A stretch of 64,000 nt of DNA, taken from the NCBI GenBank assembly GCA_004005435.1, contig RZWH01000001.1, forward strand, positions 682,001 through 746,000. Direction: 5' to 3'. This stretch comes from Rhodobacteraceae bacterium CCMM004. Lineage in GTDB: Bacteria; Pseudomonadota; Alphaproteobacteria; Rhodobacterales; Rhodobacteraceae. The notes under the pieces are model-generated. The model saw nothing but the letters and a program-made list of their open reading frames with translations, was not told the origin of the DNA and did no database searches. Shown piece by piece: positions 8,393 through 16,505 of this stretch (position 1 is its first letter; each line of letters opens with the position of its first letter). The translations under genes were made by a program, and so were the position numbers.

Positions 8393-8740
8393 ATGAGCGA
8401 AGCCAACCTGACCCGCCTCCTGTCGGCCTGGACCAACCCGGTCAAAGACGACCGCGCCGAAATCCTCGATGCGACGGTGTCGCCTCAGGACTTCTACTAC
8501 TGCGATCCGCATGTGCCCGAGCCGGTCACCGACCGCGCCGGGCTGGAGTGGTTCCTGGACCGATTCACGGGCGCGTTGCCGGACGCCGAGATGAACCTCG
8601 GCGCGATGCAGGGACACCACGCCCACGGCAAGATCCCGTTCACGCTGTTCAAGGGCGACACCCCCATGGCCAAGGGCGACTACGTCGCCGAGTTCGACGG
8701 CGACGGCCGCATCACCCGCCTGGTCGGGTTCATGGAATGA
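8393..8740 (+). CDS. NTF2-like/SnoaL-fold protein in nucleoside operon
   Basis: A 115-residue protein beginning MSEANLTRLLSAWTNPVKDD. The arrangement of an N-terminal helix, FYYCDPHVPEPVTDRAGLEWFLDRF, and C-terminal strands (GDYVAEFDGDGRITRLVGF) is that of the NTF2-like cone fold found in SnoaL-type cyclases, isomerases and non-catalytic binding proteins. GGAGG precedes the ATG at 8393; upstream in-frame codons are rejected. Its stop overlaps the start of the ABC ATPase gene (ATGA), implying translational coupling. Its role in nucleoside transport is unknown. Confidence 0.75.
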   Translation: MSEANLTRLLSAWTNPVKDDRAEILDATVSPQDFYYCDPHVPEPVTDRAGLEWFLDRFTGALPDAEMNLGAMQGHHAHGKIPFTLFKGDTPMAKGDYVAEFDGDGRITRLVGFME

Positions 8741-10332
8741 GCGACGGTGCCGTTCCCGCCATCGAGCTGAAGGGCATCTCCAAGGCGTTCGGGCCGGTGA
8801 AGGCCAACAAGGACATCACCATGCGGGTGATGCCGGGCACGATCCACGGCATCATCGGCGAGAACGGCGCGGGCAAGTCGACGCTGATGTCGATCCTCTA
8901 CGGGTTCTACAAGGCCGACGCGGGCGAGATCTTCATCGCCGGCACGAGGACCGAGATCCCCGACAGCCAGGCCGCCATCGCCGCCGGGATCGGCATGGTG
9001 TTTCAGCACTTCAAGCTGGTGGAGAACTTCACCGTGCTGGAGAACGTCGTGCTGGGGGCCGAGGAGGGGGCGTTGCTGCGCCCGAGCCTCGCCAAGGCGC
9101 GCAAGCTGTTGAAAGATCTCAGCGACGAATACGAGCTGCATGTCGATCCAGACGCTCTGATCCAGGATCTGGGCGTGGGGATGCAGCAGCGGGTCGAGAT
9201 CCTCAAGGCGCTCTACCGCCAGGCGGATATCCTGATCCTTGACGAACCCACCGGCGTCCTGACCCCCGCCGAGGCGGACCACCTGTTCCGCATCCTCGAA
9301 GGGCTCAAGCGCGAGGGCAAGACCATCGTGCTGATCACCCACAAGCTGCGCGAGATCATGGAGATCACCGACACCGTCAGCGTCATGCGCCGCGGCGAGA
9401 TGACGGCGACCGTCAAGACCGAAGGGACCTCGCCCGAGGAACTGGCCGAGCTGATGGTGGGCCGCAAGGTGCTGTTGCGGGTGGACAAAAAACCGGCGCA
9501 GCCCGGCGAGACCGTGCTGGAGGTCGAGAACCTGCGCGTGGTCGACGACAAGAAGGTCGAGCGCCTGCGCGGCATCTCCCTCCACGTCCAAGCGGGTGAG
9601 ATCCTGGGCATCGCCGGGGTGGCGGGCAACGGCCAGTCCGAGCTGTTGGAGGTGCTGGGCGGGATGCAGCGCGCCACCGGGTCGGTGCGGATCAACGGTC
9701 AGGAGATCGACCTGACCGGGACCAAATCCGACGCCCGGACCCGCCGCGCCCGCGGAATCGCCCACGTCCCCGAGGATCGCCAGCGCGAGGGCCTGATCAT
9801 GGACTTCCACGCATGGGAGAACATGGCCTTCGGCTATCACGACGCCGACGCCTACAACCGCGGCCTACTGATGGACAATGCGGAAATCCGCCGCGACACC
9901 GAAGCGAAGATCGAGAAATTCGACATCCGCCCCGCGAACTGCTGGCAGACGGCCAAGAACTTTTCCGGCGGCAACCAACAGAAGATCGTCATCGCCCGCG
10001 AGTTGGAGCGCAATCCCGACCTCCTGCTGGTCGGCCAACCCACCCGCGGCGTCGACATCGGCGCCATCGAGTTCATCCACCAGCAGATCGTCGCCCTCCG
10101 CGACGCGGGCAAGGCGGTGCTGTTGGTGTCGGTCGAGCTGGACGAGATCCTGTCGCTCAGCGACCGCATCGCGGTGATGTTCGACGGCCGCATCATGGGC
10201 GAGCGCCTGCCGTCCGAAACCGACGAGCGCGAGCTGGGCCTGATGATGGCCGGCATCACCGACACCGACCGACAGCCCACCGCCAAGGAGGTCGCAGAAA
10301 ACCTCGCCCAGAGCGCGGGGGCGGTAAGGTGA
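8737..10332 (+). CDS. Nucleoside ABC transporter double ATP-binding protein
   Basis: 531 residues with two tandem ABC ATPase domains, the form used by BMP-linked nucleoside importers and sugar importers such as RbsA. The first domain has Walker A GENGAGKSTLMSIL, a signature LGVGMQQRVEILKAL and Walker B ILILDEPTG. The second has a degenerate Walker A (GVAGNGQSELLEVL, no GKS), a proper FSGGNQQKIVIARE signature and the divergent Walker B LLLVGQPTRGVD; these departures are normal for this subfamily. It acts on the cytoplasmic side with the permeases at 10820 and 12579. Confidence 0.93.
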   Translation: MSDGAVPAIELKGISKAFGPVKANKDITMRVMPGTIHGIIGENGAGKSTLMSILYGFYKADAGEIFIAGTRTEIPDSQAAIAAGIGMVFQHFKLVENFTVLENVVLGAEEGALLRPSLAKARKLLKDLSDEYELHVDPDALIQDLGVGMQQRVEILKALYRQADILILDEPTGVLTPAEADHLFRILEGLKREGKTIVLITHKLREIMEITDTVSVMRRGEMTATVKTEGTSPEELAELMVGRKVLLRVDKKPAQPGETVLEVENLRVVDDKKVERLRGISLHVQAGEILGIAGVAGNGQSELLEVLGGMQRATGSVRINGQEIDLTGTKSDARTRRARGIAHVPEDRQREGLIMDFHAWENMAFGYHDADAYNRGLLMDNAEIRRDTEAKIEKFDIRPANCWQTAKNFSGGNQQKIVIARELERNPDLLLVGQPTRGVDIGAIEFIHQQIVALRDAGKAVLLVSVELDEILSLSDRIAVMFDGRIMGERLPSETDERELGLMMAGITDTDRQPTAKEVAENLAQSAGAVR

Positions 10333-10398
10333 GGGCCCGTTGCCGCGTGTTGGCCGGACGCCTATCTTGTTTGGCGAAGGTTGCTGGAGAAGAGAACG

Positions 10399-10617
10399 AT
10401 GTCCACAGCGGACCTGGAAAGCGAAAACGCCCGCCTCCGGGCCGAACTCGAAAACCTGCGCCTGAAGGCGGAGAAGTCGCGCCTAGAAGCGGAAATCGAG
10501 GAAACCGACAAGGTCTTCGGTCGAGAGCTGAAACAGACCTTGGTCATGGTAGCGGTGGGCATCGTCATCGTGGTGGTGGGCATCGCTATTGCCCTCGTGC
10601 TGGACGGCGCATCTTAA
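10399..10617 (+). CDS. Small coiled-coil protein with one C-terminal TM segment (first of two)
   Basis: A 72-residue protein from the ATG at 10399 (an upstream in-frame TTG at 10381 is less likely; AGAAGAGAA precedes 10399). The first ~45 residues are a strongly charged helix (SENARLRAELENLRLKAEKS) predicted to be a coiled coil, and the last ~25 are hydrophobic (TLVMVAVGIVIVVVGIAIALV). It lies between the ATPase and permease genes and abuts a second gene of the same design. No known family recognised. Confidence 0.65.
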   Translation: MSTADLESENARLRAELENLRLKAEKSRLEAEIEETDKVFGRELKQTLVMVAVGIVIVVVGIAIALVLDGAS

Positions 10618-10794
10618 ATGTCGCCGAAAGGCCCGCCGGAGCGGGAGGCGATCAAGTTGGAGCGACTGACTGCAGAGACCGTGAAGTTCCAGGCAGAGGC
10701 AGAGAAACTTCGCCGCGAGCGAGCGCTGTATCCCGTCGTGGTGGTGACCGGCGCGCTCCTTGCCGTCATCGGTGTGGCACGCCTGTTTTTCTGA
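10618..10794 (+). CDS. Small coiled-coil protein with one C-terminal TM segment (second of two)
   Basis: A 58-residue ORF whose ATG directly follows the TAA of the previous gene. It reads MSPKGPPEREAIKLERLTAE, continues as a charged helix (VKFQAEAEKLRRER) and ends with a hydrophobic segment (YPVVVVTGALLAVIGVARLFF). The shared layout with the preceding gene (coiled coil then TM) suggests an old duplication or two subunits of one small membrane complex. The stop at 10792-10794 is 25 bp before the permease start. Confidence 0.6.
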   Translation: MSPKGPPEREAIKLERLTAETVKFQAEAEKLRRERALYPVVVVTGALLAVIGVARLFF

Positions 10795-10819
10795 CCGACT
10801 TCAAATCGGGGGCCACCTG

Positions 10820-11929
10820 ATGGACAAGATGCCGAAGTGGGCGGACATCGCCCTGGTGCCGCTGATCAACCTGCTGCTGGCGCTGATCGTGTCGGGGCTG
10901 GTGGTCCTGTCCATCGGCGAGGACCCGGTGGAGGCGATGCAGATCATGGTGCGCGGCGCCGTGGGCTCGACCTATGGCTGGGGCTATACCCTGTTCTACG
11001 CCACCAACTTCATCTTTACCGGCCTGGCCGTCGCGGTCGCGTTCCACGCGCGGCTGTTCAACATCGGCGGCGAGGGGCAGGCGCAGCTGGGCGCGCTGGG
11101 CGTCGGTCTGGTCTGTCTCGCCTTGCCCTGGCCGCACTGGATCCTCGCCCTCCCCTTCGCGATCCTGGGCGGGGCGCTGTTCGGCGCGGCCTGGGCGTCG
11201 ATCCCGGCCTACCTGCAGGCCCGCCGGGGCAGCCACATCGTCATCACGACGATCATGTTCAACTTCATCGCCTCGGCGCTGCTGGTCTATCTGCTCGTCG
11301 GGCCGCTCAAGGTGCCGGGCTCGATGGCGCCTGAGACCGCCCGCTTCCCCGAGGGGACGTTCCTGCCGACGGCGCGCGAGGTGTTCGGCTGGGTCGGCCT
11401 GACCTTTGCCCGCACGCCGCTCAACGTCTCCTTCGTCGTGGGCCTGATCGCCGCGTTCGGCGTCTGGCTGCTGATGTGGCGCACGCGCCTCGGCTATGAG
11501 ATCCGCGCCTTCGGGCACTCGGAGTCGGCGGCCGTCTATGCCGGGATCAACCCCTTCCGCATCACCATGATCACCATGCTGATCTCCGGTGGCCTGGCCG
11601 GCCTCATGGCGGTGAACGCGGTCATGGGAGAGCAGCAACGGTTGTTGCAGGACAACGTCCTCGGCGCGGGCTTCGTGGGCATCGCGGTGGCGCTGATGGG
11701 CCGGTCGCACCCGGTGGGTGTCCTGCTGGCCGCGGTCCTTTTCGGCGCGCTCTACCAGGGCGGCGCCGAGCTGGAGTTCGAAACGAGCGTCCCGCGGGAG
11801 ATGATCGTGGTCATCCAGGCGCTGGTCATCCTCTTTACCGGCGCGCTCGACGGCATGGTGCGGGGGCCCTTGGAAAAGGCGTTCCTGCGCTTCCGCAAGC
11901 AACCCAAGCCCGGCGTCCCGGCGGAGTAG
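10820..11929 (+). CDS. Nucleoside ABC transporter permease (first)
   Basis: A 369-residue inner-membrane permease of the BPD_transp_2 family. About nine hydrophobic segments are visible, starting with IALVPLINLLLALIVSGLVV. Conserved stretches include FNIGGEGQAQLGALG, RGSHIVITTIMFNFIASALL and VGIAVALMGRSHPVGVLLAA, all typical of the permeases paired with BMP proteins. It forms the translocation channel with the second permease at 12579. The start at 10820 follows GGGGGCCACCTG, a weak site. Confidence 0.92.
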   Translation: MDKMPKWADIALVPLINLLLALIVSGLVVLSIGEDPVEAMQIMVRGAVGSTYGWGYTLFYATNFIFTGLAVAVAFHARLFNIGGEGQAQLGALGVGLVCLALPWPHWILALPFAILGGALFGAAWASIPAYLQARRGSHIVITTIMFNFIASALLVYLLVGPLKVPGSMAPETARFPEGTFLPTAREVFGWVGLTFARTPLNVSFVVGLIAAFGVWLLMWRTRLGYEIRAFGHSESAAVYAGINPFRITMITMLISGGLAGLMAVNAVMGEQQRLLQDNVLGAGFVGIAVALMGRSHPVGVLLAAVLFGALYQGGAELEFETSVPREMIVVIQALVILFTGALDGMVRGPLEKAFLRFRKQPKPGVPAE

Positions 11930-11933
11930 GCGA

Positions 11934-12572
11934 ATGATCGAGACGCTCCTGCCACACCTCCCGGCCTTCGCCGCCGCCTACGCGATCCTCTTCGTGGCGG
12001 CGTCGTCGCCCGGACCGGCGGTGGCGCTGCTCCTCGGGATCGGGACGACGCAGGGGCGCACGGCCGCCCTAACCGCCTCGGCCGGGATCGCGACGGGCAG
12101 CGTCGCGATCAATCTGGCAACGCTGGCGGGTGTGGGCCTGTTGCTGAGCCAGGCGGCCTGGGCGATGCAGATCCTGCGCCTGATCGGGGCCGCCTACCTG
12201 GCATGGCTGGCCTGGAGCGCGTTTCGCAAGGCCGTGGCCCCGCCCACCGTCGTCGCGGCGCAGGTGGCCCGCATGACGCTGCCACGGCTCTTTGCCACCG
12301 GGCTGCTCCTCCAGATCACCAACCCAAAGGCCATCGTCTTTTGGCTGGCGATCGCGGCCATCGGCGCGACCCAGGGCGGCGGCCCGGCCGTGGTCGCCGC
12401 CTTCGTGGTCGGTGCCTTCGCCATCTCGTTTCTCTGCCATGGCGCCTGGGCGGTGCTGTTGTCCTCGTCGCCCGTGCGCCGGGGCTATGCCAGAGCGCGC
12501 CGCTGGGTCGAGGCCGGCCTCGGCACCCTGTTCGCCGGGTTCGCCCTGCGACTCGCCACCGACCGGAGCTAG
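11934..12572 (+). CDS. LysE/RhtB-family amino acid exporter
   Basis: A 212-residue, about six-TM exporter. LFVAASSPGPAVALLLGIGT matches the family's signature near the N-terminus (usually ..PGP....), and ITNPKAIVFWLAIAA is the conserved central motif. LysE/RhtB proteins export amino acids or their analogues. It sits 4 bp after one permease gene and 6 bp before the other, so it appears to be an insertion into the nucleoside transporter operon; whether it has a related role (for example exporting a product of nucleoside breakdown) is not shown by the sequence. Confidence 0.9.
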   Translation: MIETLLPHLPAFAAAYAILFVAASSPGPAVALLLGIGTTQGRTAALTASAGIATGSVAINLATLAGVGLLLSQAAWAMQILRLIGAAYLAWLAWSAFRKAVAPPTVVAAQVARMTLPRLFATGLLLQITNPKAIVFWLAIAAIGATQGGGPAVVAAFVVGAFAISFLCHGAWAVLLSSSPVRRGYARARRWVEAGLGTLFAGFALRLATDRS

Positions 12573-12578
12573 CGCCCC

Positions 12579-13544
12579 ATGGATTTCGTCACCATCGTCC
12601 AAATCCTCGACTCCACCGTGCGGTTGGCCACGCCCCTGCTGCTCGCATGCCTTGCGGGGCTGTTTTCCGAGCGGGCGGGGGTGTTCGACATCGGGCTCGA
12701 AGGCAAGATGCTGGTCTCGGCCTTCTTCTCGGCCGCCGTCGCCTTCATGACCGGGTCGGTCTGGCTGGGCCTGATGGCCGGGATCGCCGCCTCCATCGTC
12801 TTTGCGCTGATCCACGGGCTGGCCTCGATCACATTCCGGGGCGACCAGCTGATCTCGGGCGTGGCGATCAACTTTCTGGCCTCTGGCATGACCGTGCTGA
12901 TCGCGCAGGACTGGTTCTCTCAGGGCGGCCGCACGCCCAGCCTGTCGGGCGACGCCCGCTTCGGCCCGCTGGAGTGGCCGGGCGCCGACGCGCTGAGGGA
13001 CAGCGCCGTGGTGGGGCCGATCTATTCCGACCTCGTGTCGGGGCACACGGTCCTGGTCTACGTCGCGCTGCTGATGGTGCCGCTCAGTTGGTATGTGCTG
13101 TTCCGCACCCGGTTCGGCCTGCGGCTGCGCGCGGTGGGCGAGAACCCGGGCGCGGTGGACACGGCGGGCGTCAGCGTGGTGCGCCTGCGCTATACCGCCG
13201 TCATCATCTGCGGGTTCCTGTGCGGGCTGGCCGGGGCCTACCTGGCCACCGGTCTCGCTGCGGGGTTCGTCAAGGACATGACCGCCGGGCGGGGGTTCAT
13301 CGCGCTGGCCGCGCTGATCTTTGCCAAGTGGCGGCCGTGGTACGCGCTGGGCGCCTGCCTGCTCTTCGGTCTGCTGGAGGCGGTGGGCAACCGGTTCCAG
13401 AACGTCGAGGTGATCGGGATCAACGTGCCGACCCAGCTCATGCAGGCCCTGCCCTACATCCTGACCGTGGTGATCCTCGCCGGTTTCGTGGGCAAGGCGA
13501 TCCCACCGCGCGCGGGCGGCGCGCCCTACGTCAAGGAGCGCTGA
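12579..13544 (+). CDS. Nucleoside ABC transporter permease (second)
   Basis: A 321-residue permease of the BPD_transp_2 family and partner of the one at 10820. Typical stretches are LFSERAGVFDIGLEGKMLVS, FRGDQLISGVAINFLASGMT, LRAVGENPGAVDTAGVSV and GRGFIALAALIFAKWRPW. About eight or nine hydrophobic helices are visible. The gene is followed 3 bp later by punA, so import and phosphorolysis of nucleosides are encoded together. Confidence 0.92.
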   Translation: MDFVTIVQILDSTVRLATPLLLACLAGLFSERAGVFDIGLEGKMLVSAFFSAAVAFMTGSVWLGLMAGIAASIVFALIHGLASITFRGDQLISGVAINFLASGMTVLIAQDWFSQGGRTPSLSGDARFGPLEWPGADALRDSAVVGPIYSDLVSGHTVLVYVALLMVPLSWYVLFRTRFGLRLRAVGENPGAVDTAGVSVVRLRYTAVIICGFLCGLAGAYLATGLAAGFVKDMTAGRGFIALAALIFAKWRPWYALGACLLFGLLEAVGNRFQNVEVIGINVPTQLMQALPYILTVVILAGFVGKAIPPRAGGAPYVKER

Positions 13545-13547
13545 GGG

Positions 13548-14366
13548 ATGAACCGTGCCGCCGACGACCTCGTTCGCTACATCCGCGACCGCGCTGGCGG
13601 CGCGAAGGTTGCGGTCGGCCTGATCCTGGGGTCGGGGTTGGGGCATCTGGCGGAGGCGGTGGACGGGGTCAGCCTGGACTACGCCGCGCTGCCCGGCTTT
13701 CCCCATGCCGGCGTCTCGGGGCACAGCCCGCGCCTAGTCATCGGCGATCTGGAAGGCGTCCGGGTCGCCGTCCTGGGCGGGCGGGCGCACTACTACGAAT
13801 CCGGTCGCGCCGACGCCATGCGCCTACCGCTTGAGGTGCTGCGCGCCCTGGGCGCCGAGACCCTGATCCTGACCAACGCCGCGGGGTCGCTGAGGGAGGA
13901 TATGCCCACGGGCAGCCTCATGAGCCTCTCCGACCACATCAACTTCTCGGGATTGAACCCGCTGATCGGCGAGCCGACGGACGCCCGCTTTGTCCCGATG
14001 ACGGACGCCTACGACCGGGGCCTCCGGGAGGCGCTGTCCGACGCGGCGGAGGCCGAGGACGTAGACCTGCCCGAAGGCGTCTATGCCTGGTACTCGGGCC
14101 CGTCCTTCGAGACGCCGGCCGAGATCCGCGCGATCCGCACCCTGGGCGCCGACGCCGTGGGCATGTCGACGGTGCCCGAGGTGATCCTCGGGCGGTTCCT
14201 GGGCCTGCGCTGCGCCGCGATCTCGACGATCACCAACATGGCCGCCGGGCTGAGCGACGAGACCATCGGCCACGAACATACCAAGGCGATGGCGCCCCTT
14301 GGGGCGGCCAAGCTGGAAAAGGTGCTGCGCCGGGCGCTGCGCGACGGTGCGGTGACAGCGGCGTAA
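13548..14366 (+). CDS. punA: Purine-nucleoside phosphorylase
   Basis: A 272-residue trimeric-type (PNP/MTAP family) purine nucleoside phosphorylase that splits purine nucleosides with phosphate into base and (deoxy)ribose 1-phosphate in the cytoplasm. Active-site motifs are LILGSGLGHL (phosphate loop), GRAHYYESG, LTNAAGSL, YSGPSFETPAEIR and VGMSTVPE, and ITNMAAGLS carries the base-binding Asn. It is the last gene of the nucleoside import operon. GAGGG precedes its ATG. Confidence 0.94.
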   Translation: MNRAADDLVRYIRDRAGGAKVAVGLILGSGLGHLAEAVDGVSLDYAALPGFPHAGVSGHSPRLVIGDLEGVRVAVLGGRAHYYESGRADAMRLPLEVLRALGAETLILTNAAGSLREDMPTGSLMSLSDHINFSGLNPLIGEPTDARFVPMTDAYDRGLREALSDAAEAEDVDLPEGVYAWYSGPSFETPAEIRAIRTLGADAVGMSTVPEVILGRFLGLRCAAISTITNMAAGLSDETIGHEHTKAMAPLGAAKLEKVLRRALRDGAVTAA

Positions 14367-14440
14367 AAAAACCGCCCCCGGGGATGGTCTTCGCTGCGCC
14401 GCCGCGCCTAAATGCGGACAGGCCCAGCGGACCCAAGAAC

Positions 14441-15355
14441 ATGCAAATCTACCTCCCCATCGCCGAGGTCTCGGTGAACGCGTTTCTCCTCCTGGGGTTG
14501 GGCGGCGTGGTAGGCGTCCTGTCGGGGATGTTCGGGGTCGGCGGCGGGTTCCTGATGACGCCCTTGCTGTTCTTCATCGGCATCCCCCCGGCGGTGGCGG
14601 TGGCGACCGAGGCGAACCAGATCGTCGCCTCGTCCTTTTCCGGCGTGCTGGCGCATCTCAGGCGCAAGACGGTGGACCTCAGGATGGGCACCGTCCTGTT
14701 GATCGGGGGGCTGATCGGCGCGGCGGTCGGCGTGCAAATCTTCAATGCCCTGCGCGAGATCGGGCAGGTCGATCTGCTGGTCCGGCTGAGCTACGTCGTG
14801 TTTCTCGGCATCATCGGTGGGCTGATGTTCATCGAGAGCCTGAGCGCCATCCGCAAGTCCCGCAAGGGCGGAAAACCGGCCCAGCGCCGGCGGCACAATT
14901 GGATCCACGCCCTACCGATCAAGGTCAAGTTCCGCACCTCGGGCCTCTATATCTCGGTGATCCCACCACTCCTGGTGGGCGTCTTCGTCGGCATTCTGGC
15001 GGCGATCATGGGGGTCGGCGGCGGCTTCATCATGGTTCCGGCGATGATCTATCTCCTCGGGATGCCGACCAAGGTGGTGGTGGGCACGTCGCTGTTCCAG
15101 ATCATCTTCGTCACTGCGTTCACCACGCTGCTGCACGCGACCACGAACTATACCGTCGACATGCTCCTGGCGGTGCTCCTGCTGATCGGCGGTGTGGTGG
15201 GGGCGCAGGTCGGCACGCGGCTCGGCACCTATCTCAAGGCCGAACAGTTGCGCATCCTCCTGGCGATCATGGTGCTCGCGGTCTGCGGCAAGCTGGCCTT
15301 CGATCTCCTGGTGATGCCGTCCGAGCTCTACTCCATCGGACGGGGCGGGCATTGA
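14441..15355 (+). CDS. TauE/SafE-family membrane exporter
   Basis: A 304-residue protein with about eight TM segments in two homologous halves, each with a glycine-rich FGVGGGF/MGVGGGF motif (SGMFGVGGGFLMTPLLF near residue 30, AAIMGVGGGFIMVPAMIY near 185). Members move sulfite, sulfoacetate or other organosulfonates out of the cell. The ATG at 14441 is chosen over one at 14384 because the upstream residues are not family-like. The stop overlaps the start of the next gene, a TIGR02186 protein; this pair recurs together in Alphaproteobacteria. Confidence 0.9.
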   Translation: MQIYLPIAEVSVNAFLLLGLGGVVGVLSGMFGVGGGFLMTPLLFFIGIPPAVAVATEANQIVASSFSGVLAHLRRKTVDLRMGTVLLIGGLIGAAVGVQIFNALREIGQVDLLVRLSYVVFLGIIGGLMFIESLSAIRKSRKGGKPAQRRRHNWIHALPIKVKFRTSGLYISVIPPLLVGVFVGILAAIMGVGGGFIMVPAMIYLLGMPTKVVVGTSLFQIIFVTAFTTLLHATTNYTVDMLLAVLLLIGGVVGAQVGTRLGTYLKAEQLRILLAIMVLAVCGKLAFDLLVMPSELYSIGRGGH

Positions 15356-16107
15356 TGCGGTGGCTTTTGCTCCTGCTGCTGCTGGCCCTGCCCGCGCGCG
15401 CAGAACAGGTGGTGGCGGGGCTCAGCCAGAACCGCATCGCCATCACCGCGAATTTCGACGGGTCCGAGATCCTGATCTTCGGCGCGGTGAAGCGCGAGGC
15501 GCCGCCGCCCGGCGCGGCCGCCATGGGCGTGGTCATCACCCTGGAGGGCCCGAAAGAGCCGGTGACCGTCCGCCGCAAAGACCGCTGGGCGATCATCTGG
15601 GTGAACCAGGAGGCGCTGGAGGTGGACCGGGCGCCCAGCTTCTATGCCGTGGCCACGTCGGGGCCGCTGGACGATGTGCTGAGCGATGTCGAGGACCTGC
15701 GACACTCGATCACCATCCGGCGGGCGATCCGGTCGGTGGGGGCGCCGATGGAGATCGCCGACCCCACGAACTTCACCGAGGCGCTGATCCGCATCCGCGA
15801 GCGCGCCGACCTCTATCAGATCAAGCCCGGGACGGTGGAGATCAGCGAGGAGACCCTGTTCAACACCTCCATCGCCCTGCCCGCGAACCTGGTCGAGGGC
15901 AACTACCGCGCGCGGTTCTTCCTCACCCGCGACGGTGCCGTTGTCTCGCAGGCCGAGACGCTGATCTACGTGCAGAAGGTCGGGTTGGAGCGGTTCCTCT
16001 ATACCCTCGCCCACGAGCAGCCGCTGGTCTACGGGCTGATGTCGCTCGCCATCGCCATCGCCGCCGGCTGGGGCGCCTCGGCCGTGTTCCGGTATTTGCA
16101 GGGATGA
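15355..16107 (+). CDS. TIGR02186-family periplasmic protein with C-terminal TM anchor
   Basis: A 250-residue protein. It has an N-terminal signal peptide (MRWLLLLLLLALPARAE), a beta-rich periplasmic body beginning QVVAGLSQNRIAITANFDGS, and a C-terminal TM segment (GLMSLAIAIAAGWGASAVF). This matches the TIGR02186 family of unknown function that is nearly always next to a TauE/SafE exporter. Its ATG overlaps the exporter stop (TGATG), implying coupled translation and a joint role, perhaps as a periplasmic accessory subunit; that role is inferred. Confidence 0.85.
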   Translation: MRWLLLLLLLALPARAEQVVAGLSQNRIAITANFDGSEILIFGAVKREAPPPGAAAMGVVITLEGPKEPVTVRRKDRWAIIWVNQEALEVDRAPSFYAVATSGPLDDVLSDVEDLRHSITIRRAIRSVGAPMEIADPTNFTEALIRIRERADLYQIKPGTVEISEETLFNTSIALPANLVEGNYRARFFLTRDGAVVSQAETLIYVQKVGLERFLYTLAHEQPLVYGLMSLAIAIAAGWGASAVFRYLQG

Positions 16108-16505
16108 GGGGGCCGGCCCGTGCCATCGGCACGCACCGGTGAGATCCCTTCCCCGCGCGGAACAAGGCCGCAGGCCGACACACCACTGTTACGCCGAAGG
16201 AATGCCGTCGGCATGACGCCGCTCCCCGGGGCGGCGGTCGGGTGACGTCGGCGCAACGCTCGAAGGTCGAGCTACCCCGCTGCCATGAACCGCGTGGCTC
16301 AGGGGTTCGGGTCGCCACCCCGCCGGTTGGCGGACGCGCGGCTCCGCTCTGCGGGTCCATTGCCTGGGAGAGACATGGAAGCCGGTCAGCAGCATTGGCG
16401 GCGCGCACGGGCGTCGAGCTACCACGGCGACCATACACCGCGCCGCTCGTCCGATCGGACCGCCGCGCCCCGCGGGTCGGCGGACGCGCGACTCCGCCCC
16501 AGCGC
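16108..16505. other. Gene-free interval with imperfect ~150-bp tandem repeat
   Basis: No coding frame here has family-like composition. Two blocks recur with a period of 147-150 bp: gtcgagctacc at 16266-16276 and 16413-16423, and ggcggacgcgcg at 16329-16340 and 16479-16490, with similar flanks (ctccgc after each second block). This looks like a decayed tandem duplication. The two flanking genes are convergent. Confidence 0.45.
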
